In this document: piece by piece, positions 26,603 to 39,154 of the stretch
Numbering within the stretch: position 1 is the stretch's first letter
Layout: the number at the start of each line of letters is the position of its first letter
Made by a program: the position numbers and the translations under genes
NCBI RefSeq assembly: GCF_001571385.1
Contig: NZ_BCNW01000001.1
Coordinates: 2,581,470-2,645,469, forward strand
Length of the DNA stretch: 64,000 bases
Origin: Methanofollis ethanolicus
GTDB lineage: Archaea > Halobacteriota > Methanomicrobia > Methanomicrobiales > Methanofollaceae
Direction: 5' to 3'
Notes under the pieces: model-generated
What the model was told of the DNA's origin: nothing
The model's input: only the letters and a program-made list of their open reading frames with translations
The model's database searches: none

Positions 26603-27133
26603 ATGCGAACTCTAACCCTCATCCTCATCGCGGTGTCCGCACTCCTCCTCGTCCAGGCGGCAGCGGCGGCGGCCACTCTGGAGATCGGGGAGGTCGAGAA
26701 AAACCCTGACGAAACCCTCACCGTCCGCGGGACGACGAACATCGCACCGGGCAATGAACTTCTTGTCGATATCGTCTCTTCGGGTTTCAAGCCGACCACG
26801 AAGGAGACGGGGGGTGCATTCTACGGGTCAAGCGGCACCGTGACGGTGGAGGCCGGGGACCCATACAACACCTGGTCCTACATCTTCGAGGTGCTCCCGC
26901 CCGAGACCTATACCATCACTGTCGCGTGGGTGGAAGGGGACGCCACGGCAAGCGGGACCTTCACGATCACCAACGAGACAGTGAGCGACGTCACGACGGC
27001 CGCGACGACCGTACCACCTCCGGCGACGACGCCGGTCCCGGCCGCTACGACACCGACACCGACGCAGGCACCATGGAGTGCCGCCGGGGTCGTCCTCGGC
27101 CTGGCGGCTGCGTTGTGGATACGCCGTTCTTAA
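26603..27133 (+). CDS. exported hypothetical protein with C-terminal membrane anchor
   Basis: From ATG 26603 the 176-residue product has a signal peptide (MRTLTLILIAVSALLLVQAAAA), an immunoglobulin-like beta domain (about residues 25-125, with TVRGTTNIAPGNELLVDI and PPETYTITVAW), a Thr/Pro-rich stalk (about 130-155), and a C-terminal hydrophobic helix ending in RRS. That layout is common among methanogen cell-surface proteins. A TATA-like catatata (26573-26580) lies about 25 bases before the ATG and there is no ribosome site, which suggests a leaderless mRNA. The function is unknown. Confidence 0.75.
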   Translation: MRTLTLILIAVSALLLVQAAAAAATLEIGEVEKNPDETLTVRGTTNIAPGNELLVDIVSSGFKPTTKETGGAFYGSSGTVTVEAGDPYNTWSYIFEVLPPETYTITVAWVEGDATASGTFTITNETVSDVTTAATTVPPPATTPVPAATTPTPTQAPWSAAGVVLGLAAALWIRRS

Positions 27134-27159
27134 ATAGACAAAACCCGATATCTCCATCC

Positions 27160-28452
27160 ATGAAAAAAGAGAATATAACCGGGGCGCTCCTCCTGGCAAC
27201 CTTTCTCTGTCTCCTCTGCGGGACAGCGGCGGCCGAGGAGTCCCCTGACTGGACCTACACGACCCAGGGGATCCTGCGGGGCGTCTCCATCTCCGCAGAC
27301 GGTTCTGCCGTTGTCGCTGGCGGTGACGACGCAAAGGTCACCCTGCGTGATGCTTCTGGCAGCGTCGTATGGCAGAGGAGTGCACAGGCAACCGTAAACA
27401 GTGTCTCTATCGCACCTGACGGGACAGCGGTCGGCGCCGCGTCCTCGGACAACAGGGTCTATCTCTACAACAGGTCAGGCAACCTCAGGTGGAGCACAGT
27501 GCTGCCCGGTCGCGCCTACGCCGTTGCGGTCGCAGACGGCGGGGAATATGTCGCAGCCGGGTGTTCGGACGACAGGGTCTATCTCTTCGATGAAGAAGGC
27601 AACACCCTCTGGTCATACCAGACAAAAGGTGATGTCTTCGGGGTCTCCGTGACACCGAACGGGACTCTTATCGCAGCGGGATCGCAGGACGACACAGTCT
27701 ACCTCTTCGAGCGGGACGGTTCACTCCTCTGGTCCCAGGTGGCCCGCGCGGACGTGCTCGGGGTCTCGATATCGCCTGACGAAACCTTTGTAGCAGCGGG
27801 ATCGGCCGATACGCGTGTCATCCTCTTCGATGCAAACGGCACACTCCTCTGGAGCGTACCGATGACGGGGTCGGTCACGGCCGTCTCGGCAAGCGAGCGC
27901 GGGGAGAAGATCGCCGCAGGGTCTCTCGACCAGAATATCTATATCCTGGACAGGACAGGCTCGGCGATCCTGAGCAAAGTGATCGGGTCGGCGGTGCGGG
28001 GAGTGGCCCTCACCCCAGATGGTACCACTTTCGCCATTGCAACATCAGGTGGTGAGGTCAGTCGCTACACCACCGCGCCGGAGCCCACCCCGACGCCGAC
28101 CACTACCGTCACCACCCCGACGCCGACCGCACGTATGACCGGATCGCTTGCAATCTCCTCGGTGCCGGCGGGCGCGGCCGTCCACATCGACAACCTCTAT
28201 GTGGGCAGGACGCCGGTCACCGTGCCCAACATCGAGGCTGGCAATCACACCGTCCTCCTTGAACTCCGCGACCACGATACGTGGAGCGGGACCTTCTCTG
28301 TCGAGGCAGGAGTCACGGCCACGGTGAATGCCACCCTGGTGCCGTCGACAACGCCAGCGACGACGACACCGACCCGCGCCGCCGCCCTGCCGCTGACCGC
28401 CCTTGCAGGGGTCGGTATCGCTGTCGTTCTCCTCATGATGAGAAGACAATAA
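27160..28452 (+). CDS. exported seven-bladed beta-propeller with PEGA domain and membrane anchor
   Basis: The 430-residue product has a signal peptide (about residues 1-25), then seven repeats of about 40 residues with cores such as GVSISADGSAVVAGG, VYLYNRSGNLRWS and VYLFERDGSLLWS, forming a PQQ/WD40-like propeller. A Thr/Pro linker leads to a PEGA domain (SLAISSVPAGAAVHIDN..., about 325-392), a second Thr-rich stalk and a C-terminal helix followed by MMRRQ. A TATA-like cttaaata (27129-27136) is about 25 bases before ATG 27160, so translation is probably leaderless. It is a surface protein without a known ligand. Confidence 0.8.
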   Translation: MKKENITGALLLATFLCLLCGTAAAEESPDWTYTTQGILRGVSISADGSAVVAGGDDAKVTLRDASGSVVWQRSAQATVNSVSIAPDGTAVGAASSDNRVYLYNRSGNLRWSTVLPGRAYAVAVADGGEYVAAGCSDDRVYLFDEEGNTLWSYQTKGDVFGVSVTPNGTLIAAGSQDDTVYLFERDGSLLWSQVARADVLGVSISPDETFVAAGSADTRVILFDANGTLLWSVPMTGSVTAVSASERGEKIAAGSLDQNIYILDRTGSAILSKVIGSAVRGVALTPDGTTFAIATSGGEVSRYTTAPEPTPTPTTTVTTPTPTARMTGSLAISSVPAGAAVHIDNLYVGRTPVTVPNIEAGNHTVLLELRDHDTWSGTFSVEAGVTATVNATLVPSTTPATTTPTRAAALPLTALAGVGIAVVLLMMRRQ

Positions 28453-28548
28453 ACCATCCTCTTTTCTTTTCCCCGGGGAATTTCCAGGGAATAATGTCGG
28501 TGATATAATAGAATATCATTTAAAGATCGCAGGTCCAGAGACAACAAT

Positions 28549-29559
28549 ATGATCGAAATGAAACGATATAAGACCGGGATCTTCATCATCATACTCCTCT
28601 GTCTTGCATGCACGGCCGGGTGCACCGCCCCGCCACAGTCGCAGACACGCGGTTATGTCACCATCGCCGACATGGATATCGTTATTCCCCAGGGCCAGCC
28701 CCCCTCGAACACCACCGCGATCGAAGTCATCCCCTATATCGAAGCCCTATACGGCGACCTGGAGAAGGTCGATGTCCTGGTGAGCGCGAAATATGCCGGC
28801 ACAGACGTCGTCGTCACCGAGCGGCGCGTCTCAGGCCTGAGCCTAGAGGAAGGGAAGACACACAGGGAGGTAATCCCGATGAAACTCGAAAACGGGCATA
28901 ACTACGACATCTGGGCCTCGATCTGGCAGGACGGGAGGAGACAGGTGACAGGGTCGGTCGCCGTCGCCCTCCCTGACCGCACCGCCCATGCGAAAACGAT
29001 CGCCCGTTCCCTCCTTGCCGTCACGGCCATCGACGTGATGACCCCGGACCTGGAGGCCGACCCCATCACCCTGGATATCTTCCTTGGCCTGGAGAATATC
29101 GGGCTCTCTCCCTCGGGCCAGGTCGCGGCGAAGGTGAAGGCCTACAACCTGCAGAAAGGGATCACGGCGGCACGGGAGTCGGCGACCCTCGGGACCCTCG
29201 CCGGGAATGCGTCCACGGAAAGGAGTATCCGCCTCACTGTTCCAAATGGCTATGACTACGAGATCGGGATCGAAGTCTTTGAAAACGGCGCCCTCATCAC
29301 GGGTGGTACCGGCCGCGTGACCCTGGCCCCTCCACAGGGCGACTCAAAAAGCGGGGAGACAGGAAAGGTGACAAAACCGCCCACCATGACCGTCACCGCC
29401 GCGCCGACGCCTATACCCGGGGAGGTGCAGGTGGGGCAGTTCAGGGTCGTGGAGGGCGGACGGGTCGGGCCGACCCAACCGGGTTTTGCGGCAGTACTTG
29501 CTCTTCTGGCCCTCGGTGCAGCCGCGTATGTTGTCCGACGGGAGAGGCGCGAGGGATGA
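28549..29559 (+). CDS. lipoprotein-like surface protein with C-terminal anchor (DUF7490-like)
   Basis: The 336-residue product has an N-terminal hydrophobic helix ending in LACTAGC, a lipobox-like motif, then two related beta domains (about residues 35-150 and 155-255) rich in NGHNYDIWASIW and NGYDYEIGIEVF motifs, a Pro/Thr linker, and a C-terminal helix AAVLALLALGAAAYVVRR with a basic tail. The paired domains recall DUF7490 of methanogens, by memory. tttaaag (28519-28525) sits about 27 bases before the ATG, again a leaderless arrangement. Having both a lipobox and a C-terminal anchor is unusual. Confidence 0.7.
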   Translation: MIEMKRYKTGIFIIILLCLACTAGCTAPPQSQTRGYVTIADMDIVIPQGQPPSNTTAIEVIPYIEALYGDLEKVDVLVSAKYAGTDVVVTERRVSGLSLEEGKTHREVIPMKLENGHNYDIWASIWQDGRRQVTGSVAVALPDRTAHAKTIARSLLAVTAIDVMTPDLEADPITLDIFLGLENIGLSPSGQVAAKVKAYNLQKGITAARESATLGTLAGNASTERSIRLTVPNGYDYEIGIEVFENGALITGGTGRVTLAPPQGDSKSGETGKVTKPPTMTVTAAPTPIPGEVQVGQFRVVEGGRVGPTQPGFAAVLALLALGAAAYVVRRERREG

Positions 29560-29837
29560 AGGGCGGGATCACCGCATGGAGGATGTACCTCTATGCCGTC
29601 ACCTTCCTCTCCCTCCTGGTGATGGTCATCGGGGCGGTCGACGTCTGTACGGTCCTGCTGGAGGTCTTCGTTTACCCACAACCGGCACCGTATCCGCAAC
29701 CGCCCCCTTATTATGCCGGCCTCCCCAGAGCAGCGGCTATGCTCCTCGTCGGCTTTGCAGTCTGGGTCTACCACTGGCAGGTGCTCAGGAAAGACGGAAA
29801 AAAAGGGGCAGAAGAGGAGGGATATTCCCCTCCCTGA
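29556..29837 (+). CDS. small two-helix membrane protein
   Basis: The 93-residue product has a hydrophobic helix (about residues 10-36), a Pro/Tyr-rich loop (QPAPYPQPPPYYAG), a second helix (about 56-74) and a charged tail. It overlaps the previous gene by four bases, so both are in one operon. It resembles small DUF5671-like or accessory membrane proteins, but I cannot assign a family. Confidence 0.65.
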   Translation: MKGGITAWRMYLYAVTFLSLLVMVIGAVDVCTVLLEVFVYPQPAPYPQPPPYYAGLPRAAAMLLVGFAVWVYHWQVLRKDGKKGAEEEGYSPP

Positions 29838-29844
29838 GCAGATC

Positions 29845-30165
29845 TCACCGCTGAAACCACGCAAGAATACCCTTCTGGTCTGGTTTATGATAGAGGTGCA
29901 TGCCTTCCTTGACGGTTCTGACATCTCCGATGGCAAAGATGTTCTGGGGATGGCAGGCCTTCAGTGTGTCAAGAAGATCCTGGAGAACAGAACGCGGGAC
30001 GATGGTGAAAAGCACCGCCACACGTGAACCACAACAGCCAGTTCCGTCGACGCGGCTGATGCCGAAACCCTGTTCCCGCAGTTCGGCGACGACGACATCG
30101 GCGTCGTCGCGCACGATGGTCCGGACCATGACATTCCCCACCTTGATCCTCTGTTCAAGGTTCAT
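29845..30165 (-). pseudogene. DUF2179 domain remnant of a UPF0316/DUF5698 membrane protein, 5' truncated
   Basis: From ATG 30165 the frame encodes 106 residues, a DUF2179 domain (VMVRTIVRDDADVVVAELRE, GFGISRVDGTG). In UPF0316 proteins this follows three membrane helices. Codons upstream of the ATG, back to a stop near 30316, stay open and encode ISVIGIGQVNYLVLLTHL and IACILAYIGGYAFGTVVG, which look like the last membrane helices of that family. There is no start codon in that stretch and the first helix is missing. The gene has therefore lost its 5' end; the soluble DUF2179 domain might still be made from 30165. Confidence 0.6.
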
Positions 30166-30391
30166 CCCAACAACGGTGCCGAACGCATAGCCACCAATAT
30201 AGGCAAGGATACAGGCGATGCTGGTAAGGTGAGTGAGCAGAACCAGGTAATTTACCTGCCCTATGCCTATAACACTGATCTTTTGAGGCAGGAAACCAGA
30301 CCCGGAACACCGGGATCAGAAGAAAAAAACGCCTCTATTCCCTGCTCGCGCACACCGCGGGGATGAGATCCTGCGAAGAAAAAAAGAGAGG

Positions 30392-31858
30392 TTATCCGAG
30401 GAATTTCCTGACATTTGCTGCCCGCAGGATCCCTGACCTGACGTCTGCAGTCCGGTTCTCCTTCAGGGCCCCGCGGATAGAGGCCGCGATCTCCCGGTGC
30501 TCTGCATCGGGTTCGACATCGACGAGATCGAGGACAGCCTTTGCAAGGGACGGTAACACATACTCAGATTCAGGGTCGAAGTACCGGGCGGCATCGGCAA
30601 GGTCGGCATCGAAATTGACATAGACCTTGCGGAGGAACTCGATCTCGTCGGAGTCGAGGGCGTCGAGGCCGAGGAGTTCGGGAGGGAGGCCGACCGAGTA
30701 CAGCGCGGAGGTGAAGGTGATCGCCCGCGGGAGGGAGATGCCACCGGCGCTCCGTGAGTAGCCGAAGAGGCCGATATGGAGTTTCCTCTTTCTCCTGCTC
30801 GGGACGAAAGTGGCGACCCGGTTGATGAGGTCGGAGAGGCCGGTGATCGCCTGCATGTAGGCGCCGGTGTACTTCTGGATGAGGGCGACTGCGTCCTCCT
30901 CGTCGATCTCGGGTGGCATGGTAGTGTTCTGCCCTTCGAGATCAGCGACTGCCCGGTGGACCATGTCCAGGGGATAGTCGTACTTGAAGGCCGACTGGAT
31001 GGTGAAGGTATGCACGCCGGGATACTCGGCAACGCAGCGCTCGACTGTGTCAGGACGGAGGTTTCCCCGGAAGGGCGCGGAACCGACGCCGATGATCGGG
31101 TATATCGGAACTCCCGTCTCCTCGGCAAGGAGGTGGAGGCGGAAGAGGGCTATCTTGTTGAGAAGGATCGCCGGGATCATGCCATAGTTCATGGCCGGGT
31201 CAGAACGCGCGAGGAAGACCCGCTGGTAGGTGAGGTCTTTGTCCTGCATGTACCGCCCGACAATCCCGGCGGCGTTGAGCATACTCGGCGCGTCCTCGAA
31301 GAGAGGGATGACATTGATCTTCTGCGGAGAGAAAGGACCGATCCATTCGGCGATGGTCATGTCCCTCCCACCGAGGCGCTTGTGCTGCTGTCCGACGACG
31401 AAGTCGCAGTAGTACTGGTAGATGTTGTCGACGGCGACGTGCGACGATGTCATCGGGAGGATCACCTCATAGATCGGAGGGACGTCATTCCCGGAGAAGA
31501 GGCGGGCTACATCGAAGGAGCGCGGGATGCTCTCCAGGGTTTCGAGGAGGATCTTCGCTTCGGCGCGTTCGACCTCAGGGTTCGGGACGCGCAGGGTGAG
31601 AAAGAGATCTTTTCCGAGCTGGTTGTCCCGGAAAAAGGATTCATACCTGGAGAGAAGTTTTTTGACGACGAAGTTGTCGACTTCCTTTCCCTCACAGTCC
31701 CACATCTGTTCCCTGCATCCAAGATGGGAGTAACTGTAGTACGCCTCCTGCACTTCGTCGTCGCCACCGAGTTCAGAGTTCTCGGCAAAGAACGGAAGGT
31801 GGACATTGTCCGGGTGCTGGGTGCTCATGCACCGTGAAATTCGTGGAATATCTGCCAT
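30392..31858 (-). CDS. ppcA: phosphoenolpyruvate carboxylase, archaeal type
   Basis: PpcA fixes bicarbonate onto phosphoenolpyruvate to give oxaloacetate for biosynthesis. The 488-residue protein starts MADIPRISRCMSTQHPDN, with the typical STQHPDN, and has VFLARSDPAMNYG, GVGSAPFRGNLRP and SRSAGGISLPRAITF, the motifs of the short archaeal family, about half the length of bacterial PEPC. ATG 31858 follows GGTGAT closely. The frame is open upstream to 32128, but that stretch has no family homology and holds a TATA-like tract. Confidence 0.93.
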   Translation of the reverse strand: MADIPRISRCMSTQHPDNVHLPFFAENSELGGDDEVQEAYYSYSHLGCREQMWDCEGKEVDNFVVKKLLSRYESFFRDNQLGKDLFLTLRVPNPEVERAEAKILLETLESIPRSFDVARLFSGNDVPPIYEVILPMTSSHVAVDNIYQYYCDFVVGQQHKRLGGRDMTIAEWIGPFSPQKINVIPLFEDAPSMLNAAGIVGRYMQDKDLTYQRVFLARSDPAMNYGMIPAILLNKIALFRLHLLAEETGVPIYPIIGVGSAPFRGNLRPDTVERCVAEYPGVHTFTIQSAFKYDYPLDMVHRAVADLEGQNTTMPPEIDEEDAVALIQKYTGAYMQAITGLSDLINRVATFVPSRRKRKLHIGLFGYSRSAGGISLPRAITFTSALYSVGLPPELLGLDALDSDEIEFLRKVYVNFDADLADAARYFDPESEYVLPSLAKAVLDLVDVEPDAEHREIAASIRGALKENRTADVRSGILRAANVRKFLG

Positions 31859-32503
31859 CTCTATCACCATACATCCTGGAAGTGGGACAAAGCCCGTAAA
31901 GGGGGCTGGGATGCGGTCACACTGGTCACATGGACAGCGTGCCAGATGATATGTGAGGATATACCAGATAATGGTGCCTCTCAAGAAGAGGGATACGATC
32001 AGGTGCCGGCAGAGGCAACGACCTGTGTGATCCCTCAGTCCCGTAGGGGTGAGGACAAACAAATCGTCGGGATCGAAACGATCGCCGTCGAAGATGAGTA
32101 TTGTATCAGGCGATGAGAGGAATGGCACAGGTAAACACTTCAGGACGGTGGTTGATGATCAGCAGTTACCAGGACTGACTGCGGCGCACAGGAAAGAAGT
32201 ACCTCTAGCAGTGGGGATACAGTGGTTGCACAGGGAAAAACAAATGGCACGGATCATCCAACCAATCACAAAGACTGGTTCAAGAGGATTTTTCCCCAGG
32301 ATAAAGCCACCAAGAATGACCCGGACAACAACAAAGATAAGATCCCATGCCAACACCGGCACTTTGGTATTCGCTCAGGTCGACGAATTGTTCTCAGGGT
32401 TGCAATGATGAGGCTATGCCAGGATCATATTGAGGACAATACGAGAAAATTCTCCGGGAATACAAAAACAACAAACAGACATTCGTTCGCGGCATAGAAG
32501 AAA
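31859..32503. other. spacer of about 645 bases without a supportable gene
   Basis: The spacer separates ppcA from the downstream 5S gene. It holds the ppcA promoter region (minus-strand GGTATATCC near 31955). Several short frames exist; one on the minus strand (32159-32362) encodes a hydrophobic stretch, VLAWDLIFVVVRVILGGF, that might be a decayed membrane protein gene, but no start site, length or family supports it. Confidence 0.4.
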
Positions 32504-32624
32504 TATAGCAGCGAATTACTTTTCCCAAGTGCTCGCGCAACTCAGTACACGGTAATACGTGAACGGGCTTAACTGCCGGGTTCGGAAAGAGTCCGGGTGT
32601 TTCCCCGCTGCTATGGCCGCTATA
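32504..32624 (-). rRNA. rrf: 5S ribosomal RNA, distal copy
   Basis: The 121-base gene (minus strand) is nearly the same as the 5S copy 236 bases upstream, with several differences in helices (for example gaacgggc against gagtgggc). Its ends TATAGCGGCC and GCTGCTATA pair as helix I. It lies after the rRNA operon and has its own TATA box, so it is an extra 5S gene. Confidence 0.9.
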
Positions 32625-32644
32625 CACTATAGAATCAGCATGAT

Positions 32645-32658
32645 GGGATATAAGGATA
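32645..32658 (-). promoter_or_regulatory. TATA-type promoter of the distal 5S gene
   Basis: On the minus strand the tract CCTTATATCCC lies about 25-30 bases before the 5' end of the distal 5S RNA. That is the normal archaeal TATA distance, so this 5S copy can be transcribed on its own. The rest of the spacer (32625-32859) shows no gene. Confidence 0.55.
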
Positions 32659-32859
32659 TGCACGCGGGCGGAATAGAAAGACAGAAACTGATTCAGGAGA
32701 GAAATAATAGAGAGCAGAAAAGGCGGTCAGAATGACTTGACGTTATATCAATGGTAAGAATCAAGAAACAAAGTAGACCTACGATTCAGAAGAATCGCAC
32801 AGAAAACACTGGAATACAAACAAGATAACCTAAGAACAGTCACAATTCATAAGGAAGGG

Positions 32860-32980
32860 GATAGCAGCGAATTACTTTTCCCAAGTGCTCGCGCAACTCA
32901 GTACACGGTAATACGTGAGTGGGCTTAACTTCTGGGTTCGGAAAGAGTCCAGGTGTTTCCCCACTGCTATGGCCGCTATC
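32860..32980 (-). rRNA. rrf: 5S ribosomal RNA, operon copy
   Basis: The 121-base RNA begins GATAGCGGCC and ends GCTGCTATC, which pair as helix I; the conserved GAACCCAGAAGTTAAGC is inside. It directly follows tRNA-Cys and closes the 16S-Ala-23S-Cys-5S operon. Confidence 0.93.
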
Positions 32981-32985
32981 ACCCA

Positions 32986-33057
32986 AGCCAAGGCCCGGAA
33001 TCGAACCGGGATGTAGTTGATCTGCAGTCAACCGCGTAGCCTCTCCGCCACCTTGGC
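32986..33057 (-). tRNA. tRNA-Cys (anticodon GCA)
   Basis: The minus strand has acceptor GCCAAGG pairing with CCTTGGC, anticodon loop CTGCAGA giving GCA, and T arm CCCGG-TTCGATT-CCGGG, with discriminator U as expected for cysteine tRNA. Length is 72 bases. It lies between 23S and 5S and is processed from the operon transcript. Confidence 0.94.
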
Positions 33058-33098
33058 AGCCGTGTCCTCTATAATGTAACACATTATAGTGTTTAAAG

Positions 33099-36080
<2,982 letters not shown>

Positions 36081-36157
36081 TATACACGGCCTCGACAGGT
36101 CATTGATTTGACCTTCGGCCCTTCCCTGGTGATTCACATCTCCAGGTGCATTGAAAG

Positions 36158-36229
36158 TGGACTCAGGGGGACTTGAACCCTCGGCCTCCGCCTCGCAAAG
36201 GCGGCGATCTACCACTGATCTATGAGCCC
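36158..36229 (-). tRNA. tRNA-Ala (anticodon UGC)
   Basis: The minus strand holds acceptor GGGCTCA pairing with TGAGTCC, anticodon stem CCGCC/GGCGG around TTTGCGA (anticodon TGC), and T arm GAGGG-TTCAAGT-CCCCC. The 72-base gene is in the 16S-23S spacer, the usual euryarchaeal place. Confidence 0.94.
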
Positions 36230-36239
36230 TCTTCCCTTT

Positions 36240-37833
<1,594 letters not shown>

Positions 37834-37974
37834 CCAACGTCAGAATCAACACCGACCAATCGGTGATTTTGATTCTCCATCAAAACACAGAATCAAGTTC
37901 TGTGTCCCTTTTTGGGAGCGACTTTGAGTGTCGTTCCCGAGTGACTTCGTGGGATTACAGTATTGGACACCAAG

Positions 37975-38673
37975 GGATATAAACCTTTGTGGCCAACCTT
38001 CTGAACCAGAGAGACCGATTCAGAGTCACTGTGCGAGGTAACAATCTACGACTTCAGAGCATATAATACTTTGTACCCCGTGAAGAGTTGCAAAGATCTT
38101 ACCTCAGAAGACTGAATCCCAGTGGCTGATTCCGGACTTGCCGGGGTCATCAGCACCAGTCATCGTGCTCTACTATGTTGCACCGTGGAGGATATAAACC
38201 TTCGTAGCCCCCTTTGAGGGGCGAAAGGCAGACATCCCGGCACACCACATTAGAGTGTGAGATAACACCATTGGAGTTCGGAGAATATAAACCTTCGCAG
38301 TCACCCCGAAGGGCGTTAAAGGAAGATCCACATCCCCGTTACCTCAGTCCCATGAGAGTCGATTCCGATCTCGTCGGATTCATCGACCCCGGTCATCTTG
38401 CGAGGTAACAACATTGTATCCCACAGGATATAAACCTTCGCAGTCACCCCGAAGGGCGTTAAAGGAAGATCCACATCCCGGAGCACCAATCCCCACAGAT
38501 TGCAGAGCAACCCATGAGAGTTACCTTGTGTGATAACAAACTTGGTCTTTGACGTATATATACCCTTTCTTTCCCGGAAGACCCGAGAAATAGATATATC
38601 CACAGGAGCATTCACCCCTGTGAGTCGTCTCAGACACGACCCCAATATGTTGTCGCCTCTTCCATATAAACCT
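37975..38673 (-). promoter_or_regulatory. array of tandem rRNA operon promoters with repeated upstream elements
   Basis: On the minus strand, TATA-like tracts occur at about 37975-37987, 38190-38202, 38283-38295 and 38425-38437 (each GGTTTATAT), at 38551-38563 (GGGTATATATACG), and perhaps at 38663-38673. About 25 bases after several lies a shared TTGTTACC/TTGTTATC motif, a likely start site. Two units (38285-38336 and 38427-38478) are identical over 52 bases and carry CCTTCG-N9-CGAAGG directly before the TATA. The array spans about 700 bases upstream of 16S. Confidence 0.75.
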
Positions 38674-39154
38674 AATCTGTATCCAGGCGCTCCTGGCCAC
38701 CCGCGAGATCAGCGGTCTTGAAGTAGCGTGAGAATTCCGGCGTCGTCTGGAGGACATAACTCCTCCCCTCGCGCTGGCGCGCCACCAGATTCCGCCCCAC
38801 CAGCTCGTCCACATGGGCGTACGAGCCGCTCCCCCGGATCTCCACCAGATCACTCTGCAGAATCGGCTGCCTATAGGCGACCACCGAAAGGGTGCGCAGC
38901 ACCGCACGCGAGATCTCCGGGCGGACCAGAGGATAGACCAGATCGCTGAACTCCTCTTTCAGGACCATAAACACACTCTCCCCTGAGTCCAGTACCTCAA
39001 GAGGAGATGCGCGCTCCAGAAGGCGCCCGGAAAGTTCCGCCGCAAGCGCAGGCACATCCTCGTGCCGCACACCAAGCATACGCTCCAGATCCCGATACTC
39101 CACCGGCGCGTCGGCCACAAAAAGAACCGCCTCAAGCATCGCTACTCTGTCCAT
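38672..39154 (-). CDS. scpB: segregation and condensation protein B
   Basis: The 160-residue protein has two winged-helix domains and the segments LEAVLFVADAPV and VLRTLSVVAYRQPILQSDLVEIRG, typical of ScpB. With ScpA it joins the SMC heads in the condensin complex. It overlaps scpA by 23 bases and its stop codon borders the outermost rRNA promoter candidate. Confidence 0.9.
   Translation of the reverse strand: MDRVAMLEAVLFVADAPVEYRDLERMLGVRHEDVPALAAELSGRLLERASPLEVLDSGESVFMVLKEEFSDLVYPLVRPEISRAVLRTLSVVAYRQPILQSDLVEIRGSGSYAHVDELVGRNLVARQREGRSYVLQTTPEFSRYFKTADLAGGQERLDTD

Noticed and set aside
32159-32362. Hydrophobic minus-strand frame VLAWDLIFVVVRVILGGF in the spacer after ppcA
   Set aside because: It is only 67 residues with no start signal, no neighbour in frame and no family; kept as a possible decayed gene only in the spacer note.
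38285-38478. Two exact 52-base repeats considered as a CRISPR array
   Set aside because: Only two exact units, spaced 142 bases apart, each carrying a TATA box, upstream of 16S. They fit promoters, not CRISPR repeats.
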